A DNA stretch of 64,000 nucleotides from positions 37,726,908-37,790,907 of the forward strand of contig JARWKL010000002.1 of the NCBI GenBank assembly GCA_029961685.1, read 5' to 3'. The notes under the pieces are model-generated. The model was not told the origin of the DNA and did not search any database. It saw only the letters and a program-made list of their open reading frames with translations. Source of the DNA: Aristolochia californica (taxonomy: Eukaryota; Streptophyta; Magnoliopsida; Piperales; Aristolochiaceae). Below, one piece after another: positions 20,201-32,200 of the stretch. The translations under genes and the position numbers were made by a program. Every line of letters begins with the position of its first letter. Positions within the stretch are counted from its first letter, which is position 1.

Positions 20201-23200
20201 CAAGAACTGACGAAAGCATCCTATTGATCAAGAAACACATAGTAAGCACTGCATCACCCCAACATCAAAGTACACATGTGAAATGACCAAAATACCCCTG
20301 ATTTCATACTCTCTGACAAACTTAATTGCACATGAATCATTGAATTGAACATCATCAATAAACAGCACACTCTTCCACACTGAAAGGAGAACAACGACCA
20401 ATCTTTGAATCTGTCTCTTCCTCTTCCTTGACTACTCCCTCCTTCAGCAACTTTGTCCAGCCTTAACCTTACCTGATGATGACCTCAAACCTGACTTTGG
20501 CGGTGGCTCTCTGAATGTCTGCCTACTCTGAATTCATCACTCTGAAAATTCCAGTGATAGGGAAGATGGTTGAAATCCCTCACACTGTCACTTATCACTC
20601 CCTAGCACATGGCTTGAATTGATACTGAATTCACACTTCTTTTCTAATGAGCTTTGCCTATCTTTCTAGTGTAGTTTTCATCACCTTTAAAAGTGTGTAT
20701 CAGTTTCTTAGTCTTATTTCTAGTGTATTGTTTCATCAACTTAAAAATTAAGTTTCAGTTTCCTGGTTTATTTCTTATATGTTGCAACTATATTCCTTCT
20801 TTCCCACTGCTAACCGTGAAAACATAATACTTAAGCTCAACTCATATCTCACTGTGCTTTGTCATCATCATTGTCATTATAGTCGTGTTCTTCTTGATCA
20901 ACTTGATTATTATTTTCTTCCAAGTGGCAAAATTTTGAAGAGGAGGGAAAAGTGGGCGACCACCATCACCTTAGACTTGTCTGAATTTTGTTGGCTTTGC
21001 CTATATGAATCCTTTTCCTCCATTTTGATCTGTCACAACTTGCGTCACGGGTTAGCCAATTCATGACTACAGGCAGAAAGCCTCTTATTCTTCTTAGCCA
21101 AGATGTCTGCACATCATGATGTGCTTGAGAAGGAAATTGTTTCCCAGTCGAGTTAGTATACTTCTATGTTACCTCTATGTAGTGTATATTTAAGATACTC
21201 AAATTTCTGCCAGCTTGATAGTTTAGATAAACCAGCACTTGCTAGTTCAAATATGATATGTTGTTCCTGGACCAATGTAATTGGTCCAACAGTATTCTTT
21301 TTTCTGCTGTGTTTTGGGTTCATATATTGTGGAGGATAACTTTCCTGAATGCTTTTCTGGGTAATACGTCTCCAAATATTTTTAAAATCTGCAGGATCAA
21401 AGGTCAGTGAAAGAGCCATCCAGGCTTTATGAAAGCATAGTTGTTGTAGGTCTTCACCCAAACTGTGACATCAAGGTCCTTCAGAAGCAGATGTTTGAGA
21501 AAAACCTTGAAGGCTCAAAGACCTTACAAATTGCATCCAGTTTTCAGAATCAAGCAAATGGGAAACCAAATATTGAACCTCAGGTGCTGATACCTGAAAC
21601 CTTCTTAGTGAAATACTTGTATTGGTTCAATAGTTTTCATTGCTTAGTGTTTACTAATGCTCATACCTATCATGTTATTAATGCAGTGCTATGTCTATGG
21701 ATCCCGATTTCTGGTTTGCTTGTTTGATTATGTTTTTCACATGCCATTTCATGCAAAATATTTTTTATTTTTGTTTTTACAGGTTTTATTTGTCTATCCT
21801 CCTGAAAAGCAACTTCCACTCAAGTACAAGGATCTTTTGTCCTTCTGTTTTCCTGGTGGTTTGGAGGTTTGTGTCAACTTCCAAATTAATATAATTTAAA
21901 GTGCTTTTATGCAAATTAATGAAAATTTTATGTTATTTTATATGCCGCCAATAGTTCTTACGTTCAGTGAGTTAGTGCCAGGTTCATGCGGTGGAAAGAA
22001 CTCCTTCAATGAGTGCATTGAATGAAATACTTCTTGGACAGGTATTGGCCTGTTTCCTGTACTTGGGCTTCCTTCCACAAGTCTCATATTAGAAGACAAA
22101 ACCACGTGTGATGGTTTATTTGACTGGTTTATATGAGATATAGATGGTGACAGAAATTTTTTTATCATTTTATATTTTGCAGGAACACCTCAATCAGAGT
22201 GATTTATCTTTTGTATTTCGTTTACAGGTAACTTGTAAGTTACACTTTTCATTGTTTCCCCTTCTCTTCTTTTTATTACACAATTCTTTGGCTGATAAAT
22301 TGGCAAAATTTGGAACCTCTCAGCAATCTCTCATTGTTTGGGAAGACTTCCCCTCGTGTAATCAGCTCGTTTGAGCTCTCATAATAAAATTTAGCATAAT
22401 TTAAAAAAAAAAAGTGTGCTTCATATTGATTTTCTTCTTTTTCCCATTTAAAAAAATGATTTTCTTTTTAATGATTCTTTAGATTGAATTCTGCCAAAAT
22501 TTGTTTTTTTTTATGTTTTTTTTTTTTTTTGAGAAAAGGTGCATTTTCATTAAGTCAAAAGGCAAACAGCAACTAACAAACAAAATCAAGGAGGGGACCC
22601 TTTACAATGAGGAATTGGAGGGAACCCCCTCTTTAGCTTGAGAATCATCAACAAAATTTACTAATCTAGGAATAGGAGATCAATTTACTAACAACTTTTT
22701 TTTTTTTTTTTTGGCAAATCTTGAATTTCTGAAAAACAGAATTAATGACTCCTAGGAGGGTTTTTGTTGCCCGAACCCCAAGAGATAACTGAGCGAGAAT
22801 TGCCTTCAACATGGAAGGTCCCTTGAAAAATCTCATGGAAAATTTTCTGTCCATCCCTCAAAGCTGGAAGTTCAGTTGTTGTTGAATCAGGTTGGCTGTC
22901 TTGAGTCAATATTGTTGGAGTTAAAGACTCTTGATTGTAAAAGTTTAGTTTGCAGGTAAAGATATCTCTTGAAATAGATACTAAGAAGTAACCAAAGTTG
23001 TACAAGCCACCGGTCTTTTGAAAATGGAGCATGCCTAGTTTTAGTTCAGCCTTGTTTTACTGGGTTTGCCACTTGGTTGAACCAGAGTGACGTTCATAAC
23101 TGATGTATATACTCTTGAATTTCATGGAGTAGGGGAGAGGACACTGCCTTCTGATACAAAGATTTATCAGTGCTTTAGGTGTAATTCTATCTAATTACTT

Positions 23201-26200
23201 ATTCTTTACAAATTGAATCCTAAATACAAAGTGATTTTTATTTTTATTGTTTTTTTAGTTCTCTTTTGATAATACTGCTGACATGCTGGTGAGACAAGTG
23301 TCTATGGTGTCTGCTATTGGATTTTCCTAGCAGAAAGTATAAAGGGTTTGTTGTTGCTTTCCCTAGGTGGCTGATGACTCTACTCTATATGGATGCTGTG
23401 TGTTAGTTGAAGAAATTGTTCAGAAGGGTTCCGGGTTGATATCAATGATTTCTGAGGAAGAACCTCCCTGCTCATCTCTGGGTCGTCTTCTGATGACAAC
23501 ACCACGGTGTTACTGTATTCTCTCAAGGCTTCCTTTCTTTGATTTGCACTTTGGCGTGCTGAAAAGGTGCATAGTTTGATTTCTTTCTTGTTCAATTTTG
23601 TCATGTCACTTTGGATTATTTTGAAGAGGTGCATATTTTGATATTGGACGATTTTTTTCTTTCTGTTTTGTGGTTTCAGGTTTTCTTTTTAATCTTCCTT
23701 TTATTTTGGCCTTTTTGTTAGAGGCCTTCTTGGAATTTTTATTTTCTCTTCTTTCTTCTTTTAATGAAATCTCTTTATTCTAAAAAAACAAAAGGAGAAA
23801 CAATTGGGATCATTTTTTTAATTTTTTATGTGAATCTGATGAGCTTTATTGATAGAATTAAAGAGAGAGACATTCCCGTTACAATAGGAGATTGCAGAGA
23901 AGCTCAATTTTTAGCAAGAGAGTCAGCTAAGGAATTGGCTGATTTCGGAACAAGAGACCACTGCGGGTAGGCTTACATTACTGAAATTCTGCTTGGCTGG
24001 CCTACCCAACTACCTCGTATCCTATATGTGCTGTCCGACCTCCGTATGCTCTATGATCGATGCCATCTAACAACGCTTTCTTTGGAAAGGTTCCGAGGAC
24101 ACTTTCAAATATCATCTTGTTAGTTGGAAAGAGGTTTCTCTCTAGGCCCCGAGGTGGGTTGGGTATTCGCCCCACAAAAGATATGAATTGCACCCTCCTC
24201 AAATGGATATGGAATTTCAATACAAAACACTGCTGCTTGTGGAGGAACATGGTGGGTTTCATGCTTCACATTCTGGCCATTGGTGGTAGGAGGGAGGCGC
24301 TCATCGCTGTCTATCCTCGATCTGAAAATCTATATATAAATTGCTCCCCATCTTCAAAACGCGACGTCCTTCTATGCCGGGAATGGGCGAACCCTCCTTT
24401 TCTGGAATGATGAGTGGTGCGGTCCATGTCCTTTCATTGAGGTGTTTCTGGGCTCTCTAGGATCTTCTCGTGGTTAACTAGCTTGGTGGCTGAAGCGTGG
24501 AGCAACCAATCTTGCAATTTGCACATTCGTCGGGGTTTAAATGACGAGGAAGCCGATGCCCTATGCTCGCTCTTATCCAACCTCAACAACATTATCTTGT
24601 GTGATTAGATCCATGATAAGTTGATTTGGAAGCTTAATGCAAATGGTATCTTCTCGGTTGCCTCCGCTTATTGCCACATTAGTGGAGGGGATTCACCACT
24701 CCCAATAGTACCTACGTCTCTGCGGCACTTGTGAGGATTCAATTCAACATGTTCTCCTCCACTGCAACTACTCTTAGGGTTTGGATGGCCATGTTTCAGA
24801 AAATTGGCATCCAATTGGGCCTGCACCAGAATCTCTTTGGCACCATTCAGAGGGTGCTAGGGACTAGTTTGCCTAAAATTGGCAAATTGCTTTTCTTTGC
24901 TTGCCTAGCTCACGTCCTTTAGTGTCTTTGGCTGGAGCGCAATAACCGATGCTTCAATTTGAAGTTCAGCAATATCGATAGCACCATATCTTCCATTGTG
25001 GGTCTTATCTCTAGTTGGCTGCACACCAGGAAGGAATTTCCCCCCATGCGAGAATTTCCCTTTTGATGGAATTGGCATCCTCTTGGCACATATGTCGGGT
25101 CCTCAAAAATCTCCTGCCATGGCTGAATGGACTCCTCCCAGTGATTGCATCAAGCTGAACTTTGAGGGCAGTGCCTTGGGGTGCTCGGGTCTGACAGGTG
25201 CCGAGGGTGTATTTAGAAATCACAGAGGCGAAGTCATCCTTTCCTATGCTGGTCCGGTCGGTATTGTGGATTCTAACACCGCTGAGGTGACTGCCCTTCA
25301 TTATGGTGTTAAAGTTTTCAAGGATCTACTTCATGGAATGCTCCTTATTGAAAGGGATTTCCAGAGTTGTCATGAGTTGGTGCTTGAGTTCCCCTTCCCC
25401 TCCATGCCTTCATTGGCCCCCCTATCCTCTATCTCATACATTGTATCTACCATTTATTGTTCATGACATCAAGTATCTAGATCGGCCAATTCCTCAGCTG
25501 ACAAATTAGCTAAGCTTGGGACCTCTCTGCAATCTCTCATTGTTGGGATGATCCCCCTAATGTGTAATTCAGCTATTTTAATATAATCAGCACAATTTAA
25601 AAAAAAAAAAACCGAGCCAAGGGCGTAAGACCAGGTAAGAATTGAGTGCGTAACTCTCACTAACACTCCCTACCGCACATTGAGCCCTCCTAAGGGTTTA
25701 AGTATTCCTCTACTTCCATATGATGCAAAAAAACACCAGAAATAGACATTTGCCATAATATCCTCCCTCTATAGAGAATGGACCAGAAATAAACTGAGAG
25801 ATAAACTCAGCAATCACAAACGGGAAACAACTGTTCATTTTAAATCTTCTAAAAATAGAATGCCATACACTCCAGCTAAAAGGACAATGCAGCAGAAAAT
25901 GAGCTACCGTTTCCTCCACATCGCCACACAATTTGCACAAACTAGCCAACACTGCTTGACCTCTTTGAACAAGTTTATCCCTGGTTAAAATTTTGCCTTG
26001 ATCAGCATGCCGGATAAAATGAAGAACCTTTGGAGGAGCTTTGTACTTCTAGACTGCAGAGACCTTGGAATAGTTATTAGTGGCCGGGTAAGTCTTGTTG
26101 TTAAGGAATAGTCTCACCTGGATTAGTGAGATCAAAGATCTTGAGTTTATTAATTGGAAAAAAGGTTTTCTAAGTTGGCTAGTCATTTTGGGATGGGCCT

Positions 26201-29200
26201 TGGACCCAATTTAACATGGTATCAGAGCAAATACTCATATGTAGGCCTCCACCCAAATTATCCACGTGCCTACACGTGAGGGGCTCTACCCAAACTATCC
26301 ACGTGCCTACACGTGAGGGGGAGTGTTAAAGAATTGTCCCACATGGATTAGTGAGATCAAAGATCTTGAGTTTATTAGTTGAAAAAGAGGTTTCCTAAGT
26401 TGGTTAGTCATTTTGGGATGGGCCTTGGACCCAATTTAACACTTGTAATAAGAAGTAGCAGTAAAGAAGCCTGCTGATTCTAGACACCAACTAGGTAAGA
26501 CCTTGCCATGATCCTGAGTAAAAACCAAGTCTAGTTGTGGAAGCAATGGGCAGAACTCTTGGATTTCAGCATCAAGGAGAGCACGGTGAAAATTGAGGCA
26601 CCAACCTCTTGATGCTGTATGTGCCACCAGTGAATGATAAAGAGAAATAACTGACCTTCCGTCATGAATTTAGTACGAGATGTGACACTAAAAAATCTCC
26701 TTGAGACGACAAACCGCCTTCCACTTTTTTTTTTTTTTGAAATGGTGCTGAATTTTATTAGAGAAGAAAAATATACATCAAGGGGGGGGATACCAAACAA
26801 TGAGGGATCGGAGGGAGTTTTAGCAAGTTTATTGGCAAAAGGGTTCACCGATCGGTTTACATGAGTCCAAGAGAAAGATATTATGGAAACAATATCATAA
26901 ATGGAGTGAAGAACATGCCAATGGCGCAAGGGGGGAGTGGCTGAGCCCGAACACCAACCAATGACAACACTGGAATCCCCTTCAATGAGTAGATGATCTG
27001 AGAGGTGATCCTTGAAAGTGATCAGCTCATGCAAAAGGGCCGGAAACTTTAGCAGAGGTTGAGTTAGCAACACCTAGAGGACCATCATAAGAGAGAATAA
27101 TCTCCCCTGAGGAATTTCAAAAAACACCACCGAAACCAGCTGGCCTCGGACAACCGATGGCACTGCCATCGAAACTTAACCTGATGCTGCCATATGGGGG
27201 GGGGGGGGTTCTCTCTGCTTTGGCAGGAGGCTTGGAGGGACTGGACATAATGCACTAGGATGTTCCAGTGCATTTGAAGAGACATGCCTGTAAGGGAAGA
27301 GAATTCTTTTCTGGAGTGTAGCCAGCTGGAAATGAGGCCCACGACGGAGTTGATAGTGTTGTCCATGCTATTGAATTTTTGGTTGAATCGCCAGTTGTTG
27401 CACTCCGGCCAAATGCACTAAGGCACATGGGCAAGGCAGGCAGAAAGGAGGGTCTTACCAAGCTTTGGAAGGGGGGTTCCCATGACCATGGGGATGGTCC
27501 CATTGAGGTCGTGCTGAAGGCCGAGCTGGAGACCGATCTGTTGGAACATAGCCATCCAGATCCTCCACGAGAAATTGTAGTGAAGGAGCACGTGCTGGAC
27601 AGACTCGTCACAGGAGCTGTAGAGGGGACAGATAATGTCCGGACTGGTGTGGCTGCATTTGTGAAGGTTGTCAACAGTAAGGATCTCGTCCCGGATGGCG
27701 GTCCAAATGAAATTTGATTTTGTTTGGGGCGGAGATTTTCCAGACAGTGGCTGCACTGTGCTCGGGAATATTGGGGGTTCATCCTCTGACATGGTTGTGT
27801 GCAGAAGCAACCAAGAAGAGACCACTGGCGTTGGGCTTCCAGATCATCTTGGATCTGCTCTCGAAGGACTATGCTACCAAGGGTGGACAAAAGAGTGCAG
27901 AGAGCATCAGTTTCATCCTCTCTCAAGCCGCACCTAAAGTGGAAATTCCATGATTGGTTTCCCCAAGCATCGGCCATAGTGATGTTCTGACGCATAGATA
28001 TCCCGAATAAGGAGCTGAAATTGTCCACGAGAGGGCGACTGCCACACTAGGTGTCATGCCAGAAAAGGAGCTTCTGGCCATAGCTGGTGAAGAATGACAT
28101 TGCTGATTTGAGTAAGGGAAGTAGAGGGCAGAGTGATTTCCAGATCAGGGACATGCGATGCTGGTTTCCTCTCTCCGTCCACCACAGACCCGGCCACTGT
28201 AGCTTGAAGGCAACCATATTTCTCCAAATAGTTCTGTGCTAGATGTTGAAATTCCAGACCTATTTGAGGAGAAAGGTGCGGTTCATCTCATTTGTGGAAT
28301 GGATACCAAGGCCCCCCACCAGGCGTGGAAGACAAACATCCTTCCAATTCACAAGGTGCTATCTGAAAGCGTCGTCGGATCCACGCCATAGAAAGCGCTT
28401 TCTAATGGCATCGATTCTCTTGCAAACAAATGTTGGACAGCGCATAAAAGAGAGGTAATAGTTGGGTAGGCCAGCGTGGCTGGATTTCAAAAGAGTTAGT
28501 CTGCCTGCAGCGGAGAGAAGCTTGGAGTAGTCTAGGGAGCAGCCCAGGAAGTCCGCCATGTTTTGCAGGGTGTCATCATCAATGTGATAGTCAATGATAG
28601 TTTTATGCCAATTGATCTGGTGCCCTGAGGAATGTTCTAATAAACCAAGAAGTGCTCGGAATTTCCGGACATGGTCCATTGTACCCACACCAAAACAGAT
28701 GGTATTGTCGGTGAATTGAAGGATTGGGATGTCAAAAGTGGCATTATCCGCAATGGGTAGAATCCTTCCCGAAGCTTTGGCTGAGTTAACCAAGGAGGAA
28801 AGGTACTCGACTATAATGTTGAACAAAAGTGGGGATAGGGGGTCTCCTTGTCTGATACCACGGGAACCCTTAAAGAACCCACAAATAGTGCAGTTGATGA
28901 AAATAGAGTAAGTAGCAAAGGAAACACATCTTTTGATCCAAAAGCGCCATTTCTGTCCAAACCCCATTTTGCCTAGAAGGATGTTAAGGAGCTTCCAATT
29001 GACCCTATCAAAGGCCTTTTCAAAATCTAGTTTGAGAGCGAATCGGAATTGTTTCAAAGTCCTGAAGTAATGAAAGAGTTCATGACCGGTCATTGTTGAA
29101 TCAAGAATGTTGCACCCCTTGATGAAGGCACACTACCCATGGTGAATGACAAGGGGCAGCACAACTTTAAGCCTATTGGCTAGTAGGCGAGCAAGGATTT

Positions 29201-32200
29201 TGTAGGTGCTGGTGGTGAGGCTAATTGGACGGAAGTCTGAGGGTTGTTCCACATTGGACTTCTTTGGTATGAAGGGAATAAAAGAGGCTCCCAAGCTTCT
29301 GCATGTTATACCACGGTGGAAGAAATCCTGGACCATGGCGATGACATCTTCACTGATAATGGACCAGCAATGACGGTAAAATTCCCCATTATAATCGTCT
29401 GATCCGGGCTCACGGTCATGTGGCAGACCAAGGGTGGCCATTTCAATCTCATGAGTGGAGAATGGAAGCTTGATTAAATCGGCAGCAGCAGGCGGGATTT
29501 TAGAGAGATTAACATTCTGAATGTATGGGTGGGATGGGCAGCTTTCTATATACAGACATGAAAGAAAACCCACCAAGGGGTTAGTAGTGGAGGGCCGGTC
29601 CGATGTTACTTCGCCATCAACACATAGCGCAATAATTCGATTGGCCCAACACATAGCAAAGGCTACAACGTGATTTTTTTTGAATTGGTGTCACCCTCAA
29701 AGAGCTATTTAAAGCGGGCGCTTTGTTTCCAACGGACGAGCTCATTGTGAGCGAAAGTTTGGACTTGGTTTTGAATGGAAAAAAACGCTGAGAAATTTCA
29801 TTGGGAGAGAGACACCTGAGTTCTTCCGCAACATCCAGGATAGAAAGCTGATTGAGGAGAGAATTCTTCTCAACAGATTGCATGGACTGACACCCCAAGG
29901 ACCAAGTTTTGAGGTGCGTTTGAGCAATTTCAACTTCTGAGGGAGAGACCATTCTCTCAAGCCATTAAGAGCAAGGCCCTTCCAGACATGCATGAGAGCA
30001 GAATCGAAGGTGTTGTCATTGAGCCAGTAGTTGTCAAACCAAAAGGGTAAAGGGCCCCATCTTCCAAAATGGGTGTCGAGCAGGATTGGCCAGTGGTCAG
30101 AAACTGTGCACACAAGAACTTTGCCATTACATTGTCATAGAGACGCTTTCACTCATCATGCGCTAAGAAGCGATCCAGTTTAGATAGGATAGGGGGCTGG
30201 CGACCGTTGGACTAGGTGAAGGATTTTCTAGATAGTGCGATCTTCTCCAATTCACAGTAGCCGATGAAATAAACAAAGTGGTGCATGGAGGTAGAAATTC
30301 TAAGGGCTGGAGGGGTTTTCTCGTGGCAGAAACGAATGACGTTGAAGTCACCAACAAGGAGGGGAGTGGCGAATGTTGGTAAATAGTGAGGAGGTCATCC
30401 CAAAAGAGTTGCCTATCTCGATATTTAGTGCGGCCATAAACGCAGATGAGGCACCAGATATTGCCAGTGTTCTTGTCTTGTAGTTTGACGCCAATTGACT
30501 ATGTTCCCAATATATTATGAATGACCTCAATGACTCCCGGGTCCCAAATGAGAAGGATGCCGCTAGACAGGCCAACTGCATCAACATTCAACCAGCCAAA
30601 ATCCCGAGAAGGCTAGGGGTCCTTAACAGTTGCATTGGAGAGGGAAGAGACTTTTGTTTCTTCAAGAATGGCAATGCTGGCTTTAGTGGAAGAGAGAAGA
30701 CTTCGAATGGTTGCCCAGTGCTAGGTAGAACCAACTCCGCGAGTATTCTAGGATACCCCTATCATTTATCATGCTTTTCCTGGACTTTGGACGAGTGCTG
30801 ATCACCAGGTAGGGGCCAGAGTAGACTACCCCCATCAATTTAGCTAGTTCCATCATCTACAAGTTTTAGGATTGAACTTGTGCTTCTCATATTGAAGAGC
30901 TTCCACAAAGCACTGAGAGCATTCATCGGGTTTTGGAAAAATGAAGCCCCTTGTTTTTGGATTTCTAGGGTATCAATTTTGGACACTAGGCGCACTTTGT
31001 AGAATCTGTCTGGGTTGAGCTCGATTATGATGTTGGTAAGTGGCAATGATTGGGGGGGGGGGGGGGGGGTACTCTTCGGTGTTTGATTCGGAGTTGGAGT
31101 GGTATTGGAAGTTTGTAAGTTGGTGAGGGAGAGAAAGAGGAGGGGTGCCCATAATAGGAAGGAAAGCCGTTGGGGTAATTTCGTTGGAGTGATCGGAAGA
31201 TATAGGGGGGCTGGATTTGCATTTGGGCGGCGTGTCAGGTGTGCTTGTGAATGGGGTTCACTTGCCAAGGGGGGATCCAAGTTGGCATTTGAACTCAGTG
31301 AGTTGGTGACTGGGCGAGGTGTTTGATGAGTTAACTCATCAGAGTCGCGGTTTGGCTTGTTGTTTTGCCGGAAATCTGCCATATCGTCAAAGGATACATT
31401 GATCTAGAACCTGGCATTATTGACAACAATGCAGAGGAATTGGTGACCGCTTTGAAGACAATGGGGGTTGATCAGGAGGCCTGCCTCGTCCAGACGATGT
31501 CATTGTTTGGTGTCTCGATCTAGGGATATGAGCATTCCAAAGATGGCAGTGATGCTCATGAAAACTTTGGATTACCATAGCTCGGCTGGGAGGCCATGTA
31601 TGTTTATCCATTGACTGAAGGGGCTGTGGGGAGCCTTTAATTGATTCCGTGATGCTCGAGCCGAGGCAAGGGCTAAGGATTTATCTGAACTTGTGTAGAG
31701 GTGGACCAACCAATCTTGGGTGGCGAGGTGTGAGATGCGTGGAGTATAACTGAGTTGAAGTTGGTAGTGGTGATAATGATAGATTGACCAAGTGCAGAGC
31801 GGCCATCACACAGGATACTGGAAGGGAAAGAGATGGTAGCATTGGGTCGTGATTAGGGGTGGCTTCGAACCGAGCTGGCTTGCTAGTGGCTCGAGTTCGG
31901 CTCGGTTTGTTTCGTTATCTCTCGAGCTCGAGCCGAACTCGAGCTTCAAAATAAAAAAAACGAGCCGAGCTTGACCGAAGCCAGGTTTGGTTCGTGAGCC
32001 GGCTCAAGGTGAGTCAGGATCGGTATTAGGATCAGGATCGGGATCTGGAGTAGGGGAGCGGGAGCGTGAGCAAGAGCGGGGGGGGGGGGGGGGGGGGGGG
32101 GGAATTTTTTCCTCCCCTCATCACCATCGAGCCCCTCCTGTTGCCTATTGTCGCCGCCTCTAACGCCGTCGACAACTGCTTGCCGGCCGCCTCTGTGGTC

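Larger units (their letters stand above)
18388..20275 (-). mobile_element. antisense copia remnant in DENN intron 1
   Basis: Read on the minus strand, the remnant runs from the post-integrase region (LINRMLSSVLEGKIP, KCVFLGYSITQKGH) near 20250. It passes through a broken RT to an LVYVDDIVLSGSD catalytic box near 19090. A sequence with LTR-like ends follows at 18388-18823. RNase H is missing between RT and that terminal repeat, so a deletion joined them. Many stops and shifts are present. Confidence 0.8.
26099..26441 (+). mobile_element. complete TRIM element a (343 bp)
   Basis: Two 118-bp direct LTRs (26099-26216 and 26324-26441), each starting TGTTAA and ending TTTAACA, flank 107 bp. The target duplication cttgt lies at 26094-26098 and 26442-26446. 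A primer site tggtatcagagcaa follows the first LTR, and a polypurine tract (gtgagggggag) precedes the second. The LTRs differ at roughly nine sites. It carries no coding sequence, as expected of terminal-repeat retrotransposons in miniature. The insertion split the zinc-binding frame of LINE E, which is open again once the element is removed. Confidence 0.93.

Noticed and set aside
23760..23800. A separate sense LINE poly(A) at about 23783
   Set aside because: A T-rich 3' UTR-like stretch and A7 are present but no RNase H tail precedes them, so the evidence is too weak.
27379..27937. + strand frames over the LINE 1 zinc-binding region
   Set aside because: They are antisense shadows of the recognisable minus-strand LINE coding sequence.
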